Below are positions 1 through 8,477 of a stretch of 52,422 nt of DNA, piece by piece (the first letter of the stretch is position 1; the number at the start of each line of letters is the position of its first letter). Location of the stretch: positions 1 to 52,422 of the forward strand of contig JAZRGT010000092.1 of the NCBI GenBank assembly GCA_045644325.1, read 5' to 3'. The notes beneath the pieces are model-generated. The model searched no databases, was not told where the DNA came from, and saw only the letters and a program-made list of their open reading frames with translations. The DNA comes from CAG-390 sp045644325. Its GTDB lineage: Bacteria > Bacillota > Clostridia > Oscillospirales > CAG-272. Made by a program: the position numbers and the translations under genes.

Positions 1-122
1 CGGTGCGCGGAATAAACGTGCACTTCGAATTCGATTCCGAGCGCACTGAGGGTATTCGTAGCTTTTTCGATAACGGGAAGATCGCTGTCGCTTCCCATAA
101 CAATACCGACTTTGTACTTCAT
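1..122 (-). CDS. purE: N5-carboxyaminoimidazole ribonucleotide mutase PurE (partial, C-terminus beyond window)
   Basis: Reading leftward from the ATG at 122 gives about 40 residues starting MKYKVGIVMGSDSDLPV and reaching the SAHR motif. Both are hallmarks of class I PurE: the GSDSDLP loop binds the substrate phosphate, and the SAHR histidine acts in carboxylate transfer. PurE converts N5-CAIR to CAIR in cytosolic purine synthesis. A GAGGT ribosome site lies about 6 nt upstream. The gene is cut by the window edge. It diverges from the pyrimidine cluster, and both genes have near-consensus promoters. Confidence 0.93.
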   Translation of the reverse strand, partial: MKYKVGIVMGSDSDLPVIEKATNTLSALGIEFEVHVYSAH

Positions 123-159
123 TTTTTACCTCACTGTAAAAATAAAAAATATATATTAA

Positions 160-188
160 ATTATACTATAATATAGGGATAAAGTCAA
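160..188 (-). promoter_or_regulatory. Sigma-A promoter for purE
   Basis: On the minus strand the -35 TTGACT (188-183) and -10 TATAAT (165-160) are separated by 17 bp. The start point would be near 153, giving a leader of about 30 nt. That is too short for a purine riboswitch. Confidence 0.8.
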
Positions 189-301
189 GAAAAATCACAA
201 ATAAATCGTGATTTTCGACAGAGAAATTTTGCACTTTTTTTGCCCTTTCTATGGTGAATGTGACAATTCGTCAAAACTCGCAAAAAACTTTGATTTTCCT
301 C

Positions 302-330
302 TTGACTAAAGGCGAAAAATAATATATAAT
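302..330 (+). promoter_or_regulatory. Sigma-A promoter for the pyr cluster
   Basis: TTGACT (302-307), a 17-bp spacer and TATAAT (325-330). It is the only strong promoter seen upstream of pyrC. Transcription from it would run through about 215 nt of leader occupied mainly by the 146-bp dispersed repeat. Confidence 0.8.
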
Positions 331-385
331 ATTATGATAGTAAATAGTAGTCGATTGTAAAATTCAAAGAGATATGATAAAATCC

Positions 386-531
386 GTTTTTTCGGTGGCT
401 TTGCCGACGAAAAAACACCTTTCAGGCGAGCAGGGCGAGCCCGCGCGCCGAGGGGAGCTGTCAAAATCGCAGATTTTGGCAAGCGGCGATAAGCGCGCGT
501 ATCTCAATTGTAAAACGAAGTTTTACAATTG
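386..531. repeat. Dispersed multi-hairpin repeat, copy 1 (inverted relative to 13498-13641)
   Basis: About 146 bp between the pyrC promoter and its ribosome site. It contains three dyads: a TTTTTTCG...CGAAAAAA stem at the left, CAAAATC...GATTTTG in the middle, and CAATTGTAAAAC...GTTTTACAATTG at 505-531. The reverse complement aligns along its whole length with 13498-13641. In both places the repeat lies between a promoter and the first gene of an operon, in opposite orientations relative to transcription. Confidence 0.85.
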
Positions 532-551
532 ATTCTTATGGAGGCAGACTG

Positions 552-1751
552 ATGAAGTATTTCGATAAGGTTAAATTCATGAGTTCCGTTGATCCTTCTC
601 TGGTCGACGGCTGTGTTGCTGTTTCCGGATTTTCCGATAAGGGCGATATTGTTGCTATTCCCGGCTTCCTCGATGTGCATGTGCATTTCCGTGAGCCGGG
701 TTTTTCGTATAAAGAAACGGTAAAGAGCGGCTCGCTTGCGGCAGCGCACGGCGGTTATACCACCGTCTGCACCATGCCGAACCTCAATCCCGTTCCCGAC
801 AGCGTGGAAAATCTCGGTTTACAGCTTGATATAATTAAAAAGGACGCCTCGATCGAGGTCCTTCCTTACGGCGCGATTACCGTGGGCGAGATGGGCGAGA
901 AGCTTGCCGATCTCGGCGGAATGGCACCCTTCGTCGCGGGATTTTCGGACGACGGACGCGGCGTTCAGAGCGACGCGATGATGGAAGAGGCGATGAAAAC
1001 CGCCAAGTCGCTCGGCAAAATGATCGTGGCGCACTGTGAGGTCAACTCCCTCCTTCGCGGCGGCTATATCCACGACGGCGAGTATGCCAAGGCACACGGA
1101 CACCGAGGCATCTGCTCCGAGAGCGAGTACGCGCAGATCGCGCGCGACCTCGAGCTTGTCGCAAAAACGGGATGCTCCTATCACATCTGCCACATTTCGG
1201 CAAAGGAGAGCGTTGAGCTTCTCCGTCAGGCAAAAAAGAGCGGCCTCGACGTTTCGGGCGAGACGGGACCGCATTACCTTATAATGGATGACAGCGACCT
1301 TTGCGAAGAGGGACGCTTCAAGATGAATCCCCCCCTGCGCGCGGCGGCGGACAGAGAAGCACTCGTCGAGGGCATTCTTGACGGCACTCTCGAAATGATC
1401 GCGACCGACCACGCACCCCACTCGGCGGAAGAGAAGAGCCGCGGCCTTGCGGGCAGCCCCTTCGGCATCATCGGCCTCGACTTTGCATTCCCCTGGATGT
1501 ATACAAAGCTCGTTAAAACGGGCATCATCCCCTTTGAAAAGCTTATAGATTGCCTTTCCACCAACCCCCGCAAGCGTTTCGGCCTGCCCATGGGCAAGTC
1601 GTTCTCGATCTGGGATCTCTCGGCTGAAGTTACGGTTGACGAAAGCTTCATCCAATCCCAAGGCAAAGCAACCCCCATCCTCGGCGAGAAGCTGCTCGGA
1701 AAGAACCTCCTGACGGTTTGCGACGGACGGGTTGTTTGGGAAGAAAAGTAA
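552..1751 (+). CDS. pyrC: Dihydroorotase PyrC (class I)
   Basis: 399 aa, normal for bacterial class I dihydroorotase, which cyclises carbamoyl-aspartate to dihydroorotate in the cytosol. Visible residues are the metal-binding HVHFREPG (H43, H45), the substrate loop MPN (75-77), DDGRGV (133-138), H161, H214, NPPLR (259-263) and TDHAPH (285-290). The start is set by GGAGG at 540-544, 7 nt upstream of the ATG. It is the first gene of the pyr cluster. The stop codon runs directly into a heptamer-type repeat and then a terminal-inverted-repeat element, so it is separated from carB by about 1.3 kb. Confidence 0.96.
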   Translation: MKYFDKVKFMSSVDPSLVDGCVAVSGFSDKGDIVAIPGFLDVHVHFREPGFSYKETVKSGSLAAAHGGYTTVCTMPNLNPVPDSVENLGLQLDIIKKDASIEVLPYGAITVGEMGEKLADLGGMAPFVAGFSDDGRGVQSDAMMEEAMKTAKSLGKMIVAHCEVNSLLRGGYIHDGEYAKAHGHRGICSESEYAQIARDLELVAKTGCSYHICHISAKESVELLRQAKKSGLDVSGETGPHYLIMDDSDLCEEGRFKMNPPLRAAADREALVEGILDGTLEMIATDHAPHSAEEKSRGLAGSPFGIIGLDFAFPWMYTKLVKTGIIPFEKLIDCLSTNPRKRFGLPMGKSFSIWDLSAEVTVDESFIQSQGKATPILGEKLLGKNLLTVCDGRVVWEEK

Positions 1752-1812
1752 TTAGTTGCTAGTTGCTGGTTACTAGTTGAAGGTGAATTTTCGCCAAGGC
1801 GAAAATTTCCCG
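1751..1812. repeat. Solo half of a heptamer-array element (CTAGTTG type)
   Basis: Directly abutting the pyrC stop codon are degenerate 7-bp units related to CTAGTTG/CTGGTTA, then AAGGTGAATTTTCGCC and its dyad partner GGCGAAAATT. This matches the left half of the paired elements at 10315, 12616, 37420, 41622 and 50528. No right half is present here. Confidence 0.7.
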
Positions 1813-1849
1813 ATTGAATTAAAAAGTGAGTGCGAACATAGATGCACTC

Positions 1850-2669
1850 GGCGCCACCCCTCATCCGTCAGCCCCAAGGGCTGACACCTTCTCCCAAGGT
1901 CCGGGAGAAGGCATAGTTCGCCTACGGCGAACAGTCGATTCTGCCTCGTCGGCTAAACGCCTCCGTTTTTCTGCGAAAAAACGTCAGACTCGACGGGCAA
2001 GTGCGAACGTCGTTTGGATGATAACCCTTTGTTGGTCAAATAGGAATATTTTTATTAAAAAAATTAAGCAATCTCGGTAGAATTTGCGCTAAAAAATACA
2101 ACGATCATTAAACAACATAGCAGGTTATGAAAAGAAATTATATTTTTATTGCTATTTTGGTAGCACTATTTGCCTTGGCATCTGTGTCTTTGGTTTTGGC
2201 GTTCGTTGTTGAGGATGTTCAAGAATTTGATCATACTGCAGCGGGCCTTATTATTTCAATTTTGTTTACTTTTCAATATAAGTATGCGCTGAAGCCTCCG
2301 AACTCCAAATACGGAATAAACACGGTAAAAATGTATTATCACAAAAAAGGTGCGCTAAAAGATTATAAAACCTTATGCATTATAATAAGTGTAATTTCGT
2401 TCTTGTTGAGCATTGAACGATTGATTAGAGCATTATTATCTATTTAATTCCCAATAAAGCTTATATTATCACGTGATTTCTGTGATGTGAAATCAAGTAC
2501 GCTTTGTTCGCAGTCACGTTTTAATAAAATATTCCTATTTGACCAACTGAATTACAGCATTAAACAATATTCGCTGTACAAACAAGTGGTTAGCACTTTC
2601 CAATCAGCCTTCTCCCGGATCTTGGGAGAAGGTGTCAGCCCTTGGGGCTGACGGATGAGGGGTGGCGCC
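1850..2669. mobile_element. 820-bp element with 63-bp terminal inverted repeats
   Basis: The ends 1850-1912 and 2607-2669 are inverted repeats of 63 bp with a single mismatch. They begin GGCGCCACCCCTCATCC and contain the internal dyads GTCAGCC/GGCTGAC and CTTCTCCC/GGGAGAAG. Nested inside is a second inverted pair, 2031-2060 and 2521-2547, beginning GTTGGTCAAATAGG and differing by a small indel. The interior encodes one small membrane protein and no recognisable transposase, so the element looks non-autonomous. I see no clear target-site duplication. A DUF559 gene begins 27 bp beyond the right end. Confidence 0.7.
2127..2447 (+). CDS. Small membrane protein, cargo of the inverted-repeat element
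   Basis: 106 aa. Three hydrophobic stretches at about residues 5-27, 36-52 and 83-105 predict a three-helix inner-membrane protein; I recognise no family. It is markedly more AT-rich than the pyr genes around it and lies inside two nested inverted repeats. The ribosome site (CAGG, about 6 nt before the ATG) is weak. Its position suggests cargo of, or capture by, the element rather than a pyrimidine function. Confidence 0.5.
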   Translation: MKRNYIFIAILVALFALASVSLVLAFVVEDVQEFDHTAAGLIISILFTFQYKYALKPPNSKYGINTVKMYYHKKGALKDYKTLCIIISVISFLLSIERLIRALLSI

Positions 2670-2695
2670 GTTTGCAACCAACATAAAACAGAAAG

Positions 2696-3055
2696 ATGTA
2701 TAATAGCACAAAAAACCACAAGCTGACGCCGATTTCAAAGGTTTTAAGAAAAAATATGACTCCCGAAGAGAAACATCTTTGGTACGATTTTTTCAAAAAA
2801 CTCCCGATAACTGTGCATAGGCAAAAGGTTATAGACAAATATGTTGTTGATTTTTATATTGCCGAAGCCAAGATAGTCATCGAGCTTGACGGCAGACAGC
2901 ATCTGCGTCCGCAGAATGCCGAAGCCGACAGAGAAAGAGATGCTTACCTCGCCGATCTCGGTATTATGGTTTTAAGATATAAAAATCGTCAGATAAACGA
3001 TTATTTTGAAAGCGTTTGCAAGGATATTTTGAAGCATATCCAAAACAGAAGTTGA
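2696..3055 (+). CDS. DUF559 endonuclease-like protein, copy 1
   Basis: 119 aa with the DUF559 pattern: MTPEEKHLWYDF near the N-terminus, VVDFYI at about 50-55, then IVIELDGRQH and a C-terminal VLRYKNRQI segment. The VDFY...IELDG..H layout resembles the catalytic core of Vsr-like / PD-(D/E)XK nucleases, so DNA binding or cleavage is plausible but unproven. No good Shine-Dalgarno precedes the ATG. Two related copies lie at 6320 and 32933. It sits in the pyrC-carB junction, 27 bp from the end of the inverted-repeat element. Confidence 0.8.
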   Translation: MYNSTKNHKLTPISKVLRKNMTPEEKHLWYDFFKKLPITVHRQKVIDKYVVDFYIAEAKIVIELDGRQHLRPQNAEADRERDAYLADLGIMVLRYKNRQINDYFESVCKDILKHIQNRS

Positions 3056-3089
3056 TTATAATTTATGATTAAAATACAGGAGAAAGAAA

Positions 3090-6000
3090 ATGGCAAAAAG
3101 AACAGACTTGAAGAAGATTCTCATCATCGGTTCCGGACCTATCGTAATCGGTCAGGCGGCGGAGTTTGACTACGCGGGCACGCAGGCGTGTCTGGCGCTC
3201 AAGGAGGAGGGCTATGAGGTAGTTCTCGTAAACTCCAACCCCGCGACCATCATGACCGACACCACCATCGCGGACAAGGTCTACATGGAGCCCCTCACAC
3301 TTGAATATATCGCAAAGATCCTTCGCTACGAGCGTCCCGATGCTATCCTCCCCGGTATCGGCGGACAGACGGGACTTAACCTTGCCATGCAGCTTGAGCA
3401 GAAGGGCATCCTCAAGGAGTGCCGCGTTGAGCTTCTCGGCACCTCGAGCGAATCTATCGAGCGTGCAGAGGACCGCGAGCTCTTCAAGGAGCTTTGCCAG
3501 TCGATCGGCGAGCCCGTAATCCCCTCCGAGATCACCTACGATCTTGAACAGGCAAAGGAAGCGGCAAAGCGCATCGGCTACCCCGTTGTTCTCCGTCCCG
3601 CGTTCACCCTCGGCGGCACCGGCGGGGGATTCGCTTACAGCGAAGAAGAGCTGATCGAGGTCGGCACCAACGCATTCCGTCTTTCTCCCGTACATCAGGT
3701 TCTTATCGAGAAGAGCGTTAAGGGCTACAAGGAGATCGAGTTCGAGGTTATGCGTGACTCGAACGACCACGCAATCACCATCTGCGGTATGGAAAACATC
3801 GACCCCGTCGGCGTTCATACCGGCGACTCCCTCGTTGTCGCTCCCATTATGACCCTCTCGGATCACGATAAGAAGATGCTCAACGACTCGGCTATCAAGC
3901 TGATCAAGGAGCTCAAGATCGAGGGCGGCTGTAACGTACAGTTCGCGCTCAACCCCCACTCGAGCGAATACTACCTCATCGAGGTCAACCCCCGCGTTTC
4001 CCGTTCTTCGGCACTCGCATCCAAGGCTTCGGGTTACCCCATCGCGCGCGTTACCGCAAAGATCGCGGTCGGTATGTCGCTTGAGGAAATTCAGAACGCA
4101 AACACCAACGCGGCATTCGAGCCCGAGCTTGACTACGTCATTGCGAAGCTCCCCCGCTTCCCCTTCGATAAGTTCACCACCGCGTCCAACCAGCTCGGCA
4201 CTCAGATGAAGGCGACCGGCGAGGTCATGGGCATCGGTTCGAACCTTGAAGAGTGCCTCCTCAAGGGCATGCGCTCGCTCGAGGTCGGCGTTTACCACGT
4301 TTATCACGCGAAGTTCGATAACATGTCGAACGACGAGATCCTTGAATATATCTCCACCTTCCGCGACGACAACATCTTCGCGATCGCAGAGCTGCTCGCA
4401 CGCGGCATCACCGTCGAGCGTGTTCACGAGATCACCCAGATCACTCCCTTCTTCCTCGAGGCGATCAAGAATATCGTCGATATGGAGGAAACCCTCAAGG
4501 CTCATCCCTTCGAGCTCGAAACCCTCACCGCCGCAAAGAAGATGGGCTTTTCGGATAAGTACGTCGCAAGAATGTGGAAGTGCACCGAGCTTGACGTATT
4601 CAAGTTCCGTAAGGAGAAGAATCTCTTCCCCGTATTCCGTATGGTCGATACCTGCCACACCGGCGCGTATATCCCCTACTTCTACTCGTCCTACACCGGC
4701 GAGAACACCTCGATCCTCACCGATAAGAAGAAGATCGTCGTTCTCGGCGCGGGTCCCATCAGAATCGGTCAGGGCGTAGAGTTCGACTACTCCACCGTTC
4801 ACGCCGTAATGACCATCAAGAAGGCGGGCTACGAGGCTATCATCATCAACAACAACCCCGAAACCGTTTCGACCGACTATACAACTGCGGACAAGCTCTA
4901 TTTCGTGCCCCTCACTCCCGAGGACGTTATGAACATCATCGAGTTTGAGCGTCCCGAGGGCGTTATCGCATCCCTCGGCGGACAGACCGCGATCAACCTT
5001 GCACAGCCTCTCCACGACCTCGGCGTCAAGATCATCGGTACCGATTGCGCCGCAATCGACCGCGCCGAGGACAGAAACGCGTTCGAAAACCTTCTTAACG
5101 AGCTCAACATCCCCCGCGCAAAGGGTAAGGCAGTTACCAAGATCGAGGACGGTATCGCTGCAGCGGCAGAGATCGGTTACCCCGTACTCGTCCGTCCCAG
5201 CTTCGTTCTCGGCGGACGCGCAATGCAGATCGTCGGCAACGAGGAGCAGCTCCGCAGCTACCTCAAGACCGCGGTTGAGATCGACGAGGACAAGCCCGTT
5301 CTTGTTGACAAGTATATCAGCGGTAAGGAGGTCGAGGTCGACGCTATCTGCGACGGCAGAAACGTATTCGTTCCCGGCATCATGGAGCTCGTTGAGCGTA
5401 CCGGCGTCCACTCGGGAGACTCGATCAGCGTATATCCCCCCTTCTCGATTTCCGATAAGGTCAAGGGAACTATTCTTCAGTATGCAAAGAAGCTCGGTCT
5501 CGGCATCGGCATCGTAGGTCTTTACAATATCCAGTTCATCGTCGACGAGCACGATGACGTATATATCATCGAGGTTAACCCCCGTTCCTCGCGTACCGTT
5601 CCCTTCCTCTCGAAGGCAACCGGCTATAGCCTTGCGGACATCGCGACCGAGGTAATCCTCGGCAAGAGCCTCAAGGAGCAGGGTATCTTCGACATCTACC
5701 CCGAGGAGAAGAAGCGCTGGTACGTTAAGGTGCCCGTATTCTCCTTCAACAAGCTCCGCGGACTCGACGCATATCTCTCTCCCGAGATGAAGTCGACGGG
5801 TGAAGCTATCGGCTATGATGACAAGTTCTACCGCGCACTCTACAAGGCACTTCAGGCATCGGGTATGAAGCTTCAGAATTACGGCACCGTATTCGCAACC
5901 ATCGCGGATAAGGATAAGGATGAGGCGCTTCCTCTCATCCGCCGCTTCTACAACCTCGGCTTCAATATCGAGGCAACCTCGGGAACCGCAAAGTTCCTCA

Positions 6001-6263
6001 AGGATAACGGCATCCGCACCCACGTTATGAAGAAGCTCGAGGAGGATACCGACGAGATCGCGCGCGCACTCTCGCAGGGACACATCGCGTACGTTATCAA
6101 CACCCGTGATATCGACTCGGTCGGCTCGGCAAACGACGGCGCACTCATCCGCCGCTACGCAACCGAGAATAACGTCACCATCATGACCTCCCTCGACACC
6201 GTAAGAGTTCTTCTTGACGTACTTGAGGAGACCACGCTTACCATTTCGACTATTGATTCGTAA
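3090..6263 (+). CDS. carB: Carbamoyl-phosphate synthase large subunit CarB
   Basis: 1057 aa, full length. It makes carbamoyl phosphate from bicarbonate, two ATP and ammonia supplied by the small subunit. The two homologous halves each start with a nucleotide-binding loop: GSGPIVIGQAAEFDYAG at about 14-30 and GAGPIRIGQGVEFDYS at about 552-567. Each continues into an ATP-grasp domain (GGTGGGFAY in the first). The last ~125 residues form the allosteric MGS-like domain. AGGAG precedes the ATG. The small subunit CarA is not in this window, which is unusual because carA normally abuts carB. Confidence 0.98.
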   Translation: MAKRTDLKKILIIGSGPIVIGQAAEFDYAGTQACLALKEEGYEVVLVNSNPATIMTDTTIADKVYMEPLTLEYIAKILRYERPDAILPGIGGQTGLNLAMQLEQKGILKECRVELLGTSSESIERAEDRELFKELCQSIGEPVIPSEITYDLEQAKEAAKRIGYPVVLRPAFTLGGTGGGFAYSEEELIEVGTNAFRLSPVHQVLIEKSVKGYKEIEFEVMRDSNDHAITICGMENIDPVGVHTGDSLVVAPIMTLSDHDKKMLNDSAIKLIKELKIEGGCNVQFALNPHSSEYYLIEVNPRVSRSSALASKASGYPIARVTAKIAVGMSLEEIQNANTNAAFEPELDYVIAKLPRFPFDKFTTASNQLGTQMKATGEVMGIGSNLEECLLKGMRSLEVGVYHVYHAKFDNMSNDEILEYISTFRDDNIFAIAELLARGITVERVHEITQITPFFLEAIKNIVDMEETLKAHPFELETLTAAKKMGFSDKYVARMWKCTELDVFKFRKEKNLFPVFRMVDTCHTGAYIPYFYSSYTGENTSILTDKKKIVVLGAGPIRIGQGVEFDYSTVHAVMTIKKAGYEAIIINNNPETVSTDYTTADKLYFVPLTPEDVMNIIEFERPEGVIASLGGQTAINLAQPLHDLGVKIIGTDCAAIDRAEDRNAFENLLNELNIPRAKGKAVTKIEDGIAAAAEIGYPVLVRPSFVLGGRAMQIVGNEEQLRSYLKTAVEIDEDKPVLVDKYISGKEVEVDAICDGRNVFVPGIMELVERTGVHSGDSISVYPPFSISDKVKGTILQYAKKLGLGIGIVGLYNIQFIVDEHDDVYIIEVNPRSSRTVPFLSKATGYSLADIATEVILGKSLKEQGIFDIYPEEKKRWYVKVPVFSFNKLRGLDAYLSPEMKSTGEAIGYDDKFYRALYKALQASGMKLQNYGTVFATIADKDKDEALPLIRRFYNLGFNIEATSGTAKFLKDNGIRTHVMKKLEEDTDEIARALSQGHIAYVINTRDIDSVGSANDGALIRRYATENNVTIMTSLDTVRVLLDVLEETTLTISTIDS

Positions 6264-6319
6264 AAATAAAATTGTTATGGCAATATCCCGCGTCGGCGGG
6301 GTATTGCCTATTCGATAAG

Positions 6320-6694
6320 ATGATACCTTACAATAAAAAGAACACACAGCTGTCGCGGGTATTAAGAAATAATATGACGGATGAAGAAAAGCATCTGTGG
6401 TATGATTTTCTGAAGAAATTACCGATGGCGGTGAAAAGGCAGCATCCGATAGAGAATTATATAGTGGATTTTTATATCCCGCAGGCAAAGCTTGTGATAG
6501 AAATCGACGGCTCACAGCACGAAAGCGTTGAAAATGCTAAAGCGGACGCCGAGAGGGACGAGGTATTGAATTCTTGGGGAATTGAAGTTATGAGATTTTC
6601 CAACAGAAGAATAAATAAGTCGTTCTATTCGGTGACTTGCGAAATACTCGAAAAGCTCGGACTCACTTGGTTTGATGTAGTGCAGATGGATTGA
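6320..6694 (+). CDS. DUF559 endonuclease-like protein, copy 2
   Basis: About 124 aa from the ATG at 6320, chosen because it aligns with the starts of the other two copies (an upstream in-frame TTG at 6272 would add 16 residues). It shows MTDEEKHLWYDF, IVDFYI, LVIEIDGSQH and VMRFSNRRI, the same order as the copies at 2696 and 32933. No clear ribosome site is visible. A perfect dyad, GGCAATA...TATTGCC (about 6279-6309), lies between the carB stop and this gene. It sits in the carB-pyrK junction on the coding strand of the operon. Confidence 0.78.
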   Translation: MIPYNKKNTQLSRVLRNNMTDEEKHLWYDFLKKLPMAVKRQHPIENYIVDFYIPQAKLVIEIDGSQHESVENAKADAERDEVLNSWGIEVMRFSNRRINKSFYSVTCEILEKLGLTWFDVVQMD

Positions 6695-6806
6695 GTCAGG
6701 CGAAAATCTTCCAAACGGTAACCGCACGAAATACTTTCCATTGACTAAACCAAGTGCGAACGCGTACCATTGTAATAAAATTAAACAGAAAATAAAGGAA
6801 AACGTA

Positions 6807-7544
6807 ATGAAACAAAGTATTTTCACCATAAAAGAAAACCGCGCGCTGACCGACCTTGTGTGGCTGATGCGTCTTGAGGGTGACACCTCGGATATCACCG
6901 CGGCGGGTCAGTTCGTGAATATTCAGCTCGACGGGCTCTATCTGCGCCGTCCGATCTCGGTCTTTGACTGCGAGGCGGGTCTGCTTTCCATCATCTACAA
7001 GGTCGTCGGCAAGGGCACCGAGCAGATGACCACCCTCCCCGTCGGCACCGAGCTTGATATACTTACAGGTCTCGGCAACGGCTACGACCTCGAAAAGGTC
7101 GGCGAAAAGCCCGTCCTCATTGGCGGCGGCGTGGGCGTTCCCCCTATGTATTACCTCGCAAAGCGACTCATCGCGGCAGGCAAGAAGCCCGAGATCATCG
7201 TCGGCTTCAACACCGAAAGCGAGATTTTTGGCGTCGAGTTCTTTGAGGCGCTCGGTCTGAACGTCACCGTTACAACCGTTGACGGCAGCGTCGGCATCAA
7301 GGGATTCGTAACTAACGCCCTCGAAACACTTGATTACGATTATATCTGCACCTGCGGTCCCGAACCGATGCTCAAGGCTCTTTACAGAGCGACCGAGTGC
7401 TCGGGTCAGTACAGTTTTGAGGAGCGCATGGGATGCGGCTTCGGCGCTTGCATGGGATGCTCCTGCAAGACCGTTACGGGCTACAAGAGAATCTGCAAGG
7501 ACGGCCCGATCCTTGAGAAGGAGGAAATACTGTGGGAAAAATGA
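6807..7544 (+). CDS. pyrK: Dihydroorotate dehydrogenase electron-transfer subunit PyrK
   Basis: 245 aa FAD and [2Fe-2S] subunit that passes electrons from PyrD to NAD+ in class 1B dihydroorotate dehydrogenase. The FAD-binding LRRPISVF, the GGGVGVPP nucleotide loop and the cluster-binding C210-X4-C215-X2-C218-X11-C230 pattern are visible. The ATG at 6807 has AAAGGA 8 nt upstream; a longer in-frame reading from 6741 lacks a site. The end overlaps pyrD by 13 nt, consistent with translational coupling of the heterotetramer subunits. Confidence 0.95.
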   Translation: MKQSIFTIKENRALTDLVWLMRLEGDTSDITAAGQFVNIQLDGLYLRRPISVFDCEAGLLSIIYKVVGKGTEQMTTLPVGTELDILTGLGNGYDLEKVGEKPVLIGGGVGVPPMYYLAKRLIAAGKKPEIIVGFNTESEIFGVEFFEALGLNVTVTTVDGSVGIKGFVTNALETLDYDYICTCGPEPMLKALYRATECSGQYSFEERMGCGFGACMGCSCKTVTGYKRICKDGPILEKEEILWEK

Positions 7545-8443
7545 ACGTAAATCTTTGCGGCATCGAGCTTGACAATCCCGTCATCCCCGCAAGCGGAACA
7601 TTCGGCTTTGGCTATGAATTCGCCGAACTTTACGATATCAACTGCCTCGGTACTTTCTCGTTTAAGGGAACGACAAAGGACAGCCGCTTCGGCAACCCCA
7701 CTCCCCGTATCGCCGAGTGCCCGAACGGAATGATCAATGCCGTCGGTCTGCAGAACCCCGGCGTTGAAAAGGTAATTTCCGAGGAGCTTCCGAAGCTCTT
7801 TAGGGTATTTAATAAGAAGGTTATGGCAAACGTCAGCGGATTTTCGGTCGAGGACTATGCCTATACCGTAGAAAAGCTCAACTCGGTCGAAGAGATCGGC
7901 TGGTTTGAGGTAAACGTAAGCTGTCCGAACGTACACGGCGGAGGAATGTCCTTCGGAACCAACCCCGAGGCGGCGGCAGAGGTCACCCGCGCTGTTCGCA
8001 AGGTGACAAATAAGCCCATCATCATCAAGCTCTCGCCCAACGTGACCGATATCGTTTCGATCGCAAAGGCTTGCGAGGAGGCGGGCGCGGACGGCATCAG
8101 CCTTATCAACACCCTCCTCGGTATGCGAATCGACCTTCGCACCAAGCGCCCCGTCATCGCCAACAAGATGGGCGGATTCTCGGGTCCCGCGATCTTCCCC
8201 GTTGCCGTGAGAATGGTTTATCAGGTTGCAAACGCGGTGAATATCCCCGTTGTCGGCATGGGCGGTGTTTCGTCCGCAGAGGACGTAGTCGAGATGATGC
8301 TCGCGGGCGCGACCGCGGTCGAAGTCGGCGCGGCTAACCTCGTCAACCCCTACGCCTGCCGCGATATTATCGCAGACCTCCCCCGCGTGATGGCGAAATA
8401 CGGCATCGAGAACCTCTCCGACATCATCGGCGCGGTTAAATAA
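7532..8443 (+). CDS. pyrD: Dihydroorotate dehydrogenase catalytic subunit PyrD (class 1B)
   Basis: 303 aa FMN-dependent enzyme oxidising dihydroorotate to orotate. The catalytic cysteine of class 1 enzymes is in NVSCPN (C131). Other family segments are GTFGFG, FKGTT and the FMN-phosphate region VVGMGGVSSAED. I prefer the GTG at 7532 because GAGGA (7521-7525) is optimally placed. The ATG at 7541 would be 16 nt from it. The gene overlaps pyrK. A five-hairpin repeat starts 35 nt after the stop. Confidence 0.95.
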   Translation: MGKMNVNLCGIELDNPVIPASGTFGFGYEFAELYDINCLGTFSFKGTTKDSRFGNPTPRIAECPNGMINAVGLQNPGVEKVISEELPKLFRVFNKKVMANVSGFSVEDYAYTVEKLNSVEEIGWFEVNVSCPNVHGGGMSFGTNPEAAAEVTRAVRKVTNKPIIIKLSPNVTDIVSIAKACEEAGADGISLINTLLGMRIDLRTKRPVIANKMGGFSGPAIFPVAVRMVYQVANAVNIPVVGMGGVSSAEDVVEMMLAGATAVEVGAANLVNPYACRDIIADLPRVMAKYGIENLSDIIGAVK

Positions 8444-8477
8444 AAGACAACAGCAACTGAAAAGCTTTTGAAGATTC

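Noticed and set aside
331..551. PyrR-type attenuator or other pyrimidine riboswitch in the pyrC leader
   Set aside because: The leader is filled by a dispersed repeat found also before a sugar transporter. No terminator with a T-run, PyrR-binding consensus or alternative antiterminator pairing was seen.
3069..6515. A very long open frame on the minus strand opposite carB (over 1100 codons), and similar long minus-strand frames opposite other genes
   Set aside because: Its product has no family likeness and the plus strand encodes a textbook CarB. Codon bias of the sense gene (few codons whose complement is a stop) leaves the antisense frame open by default.
6741..6806. Upstream start for PyrK at 6741
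   Set aside because: No ribosome site and no similarity to PyrK N-termini; AAAGGA is correctly placed for ATG 6807.
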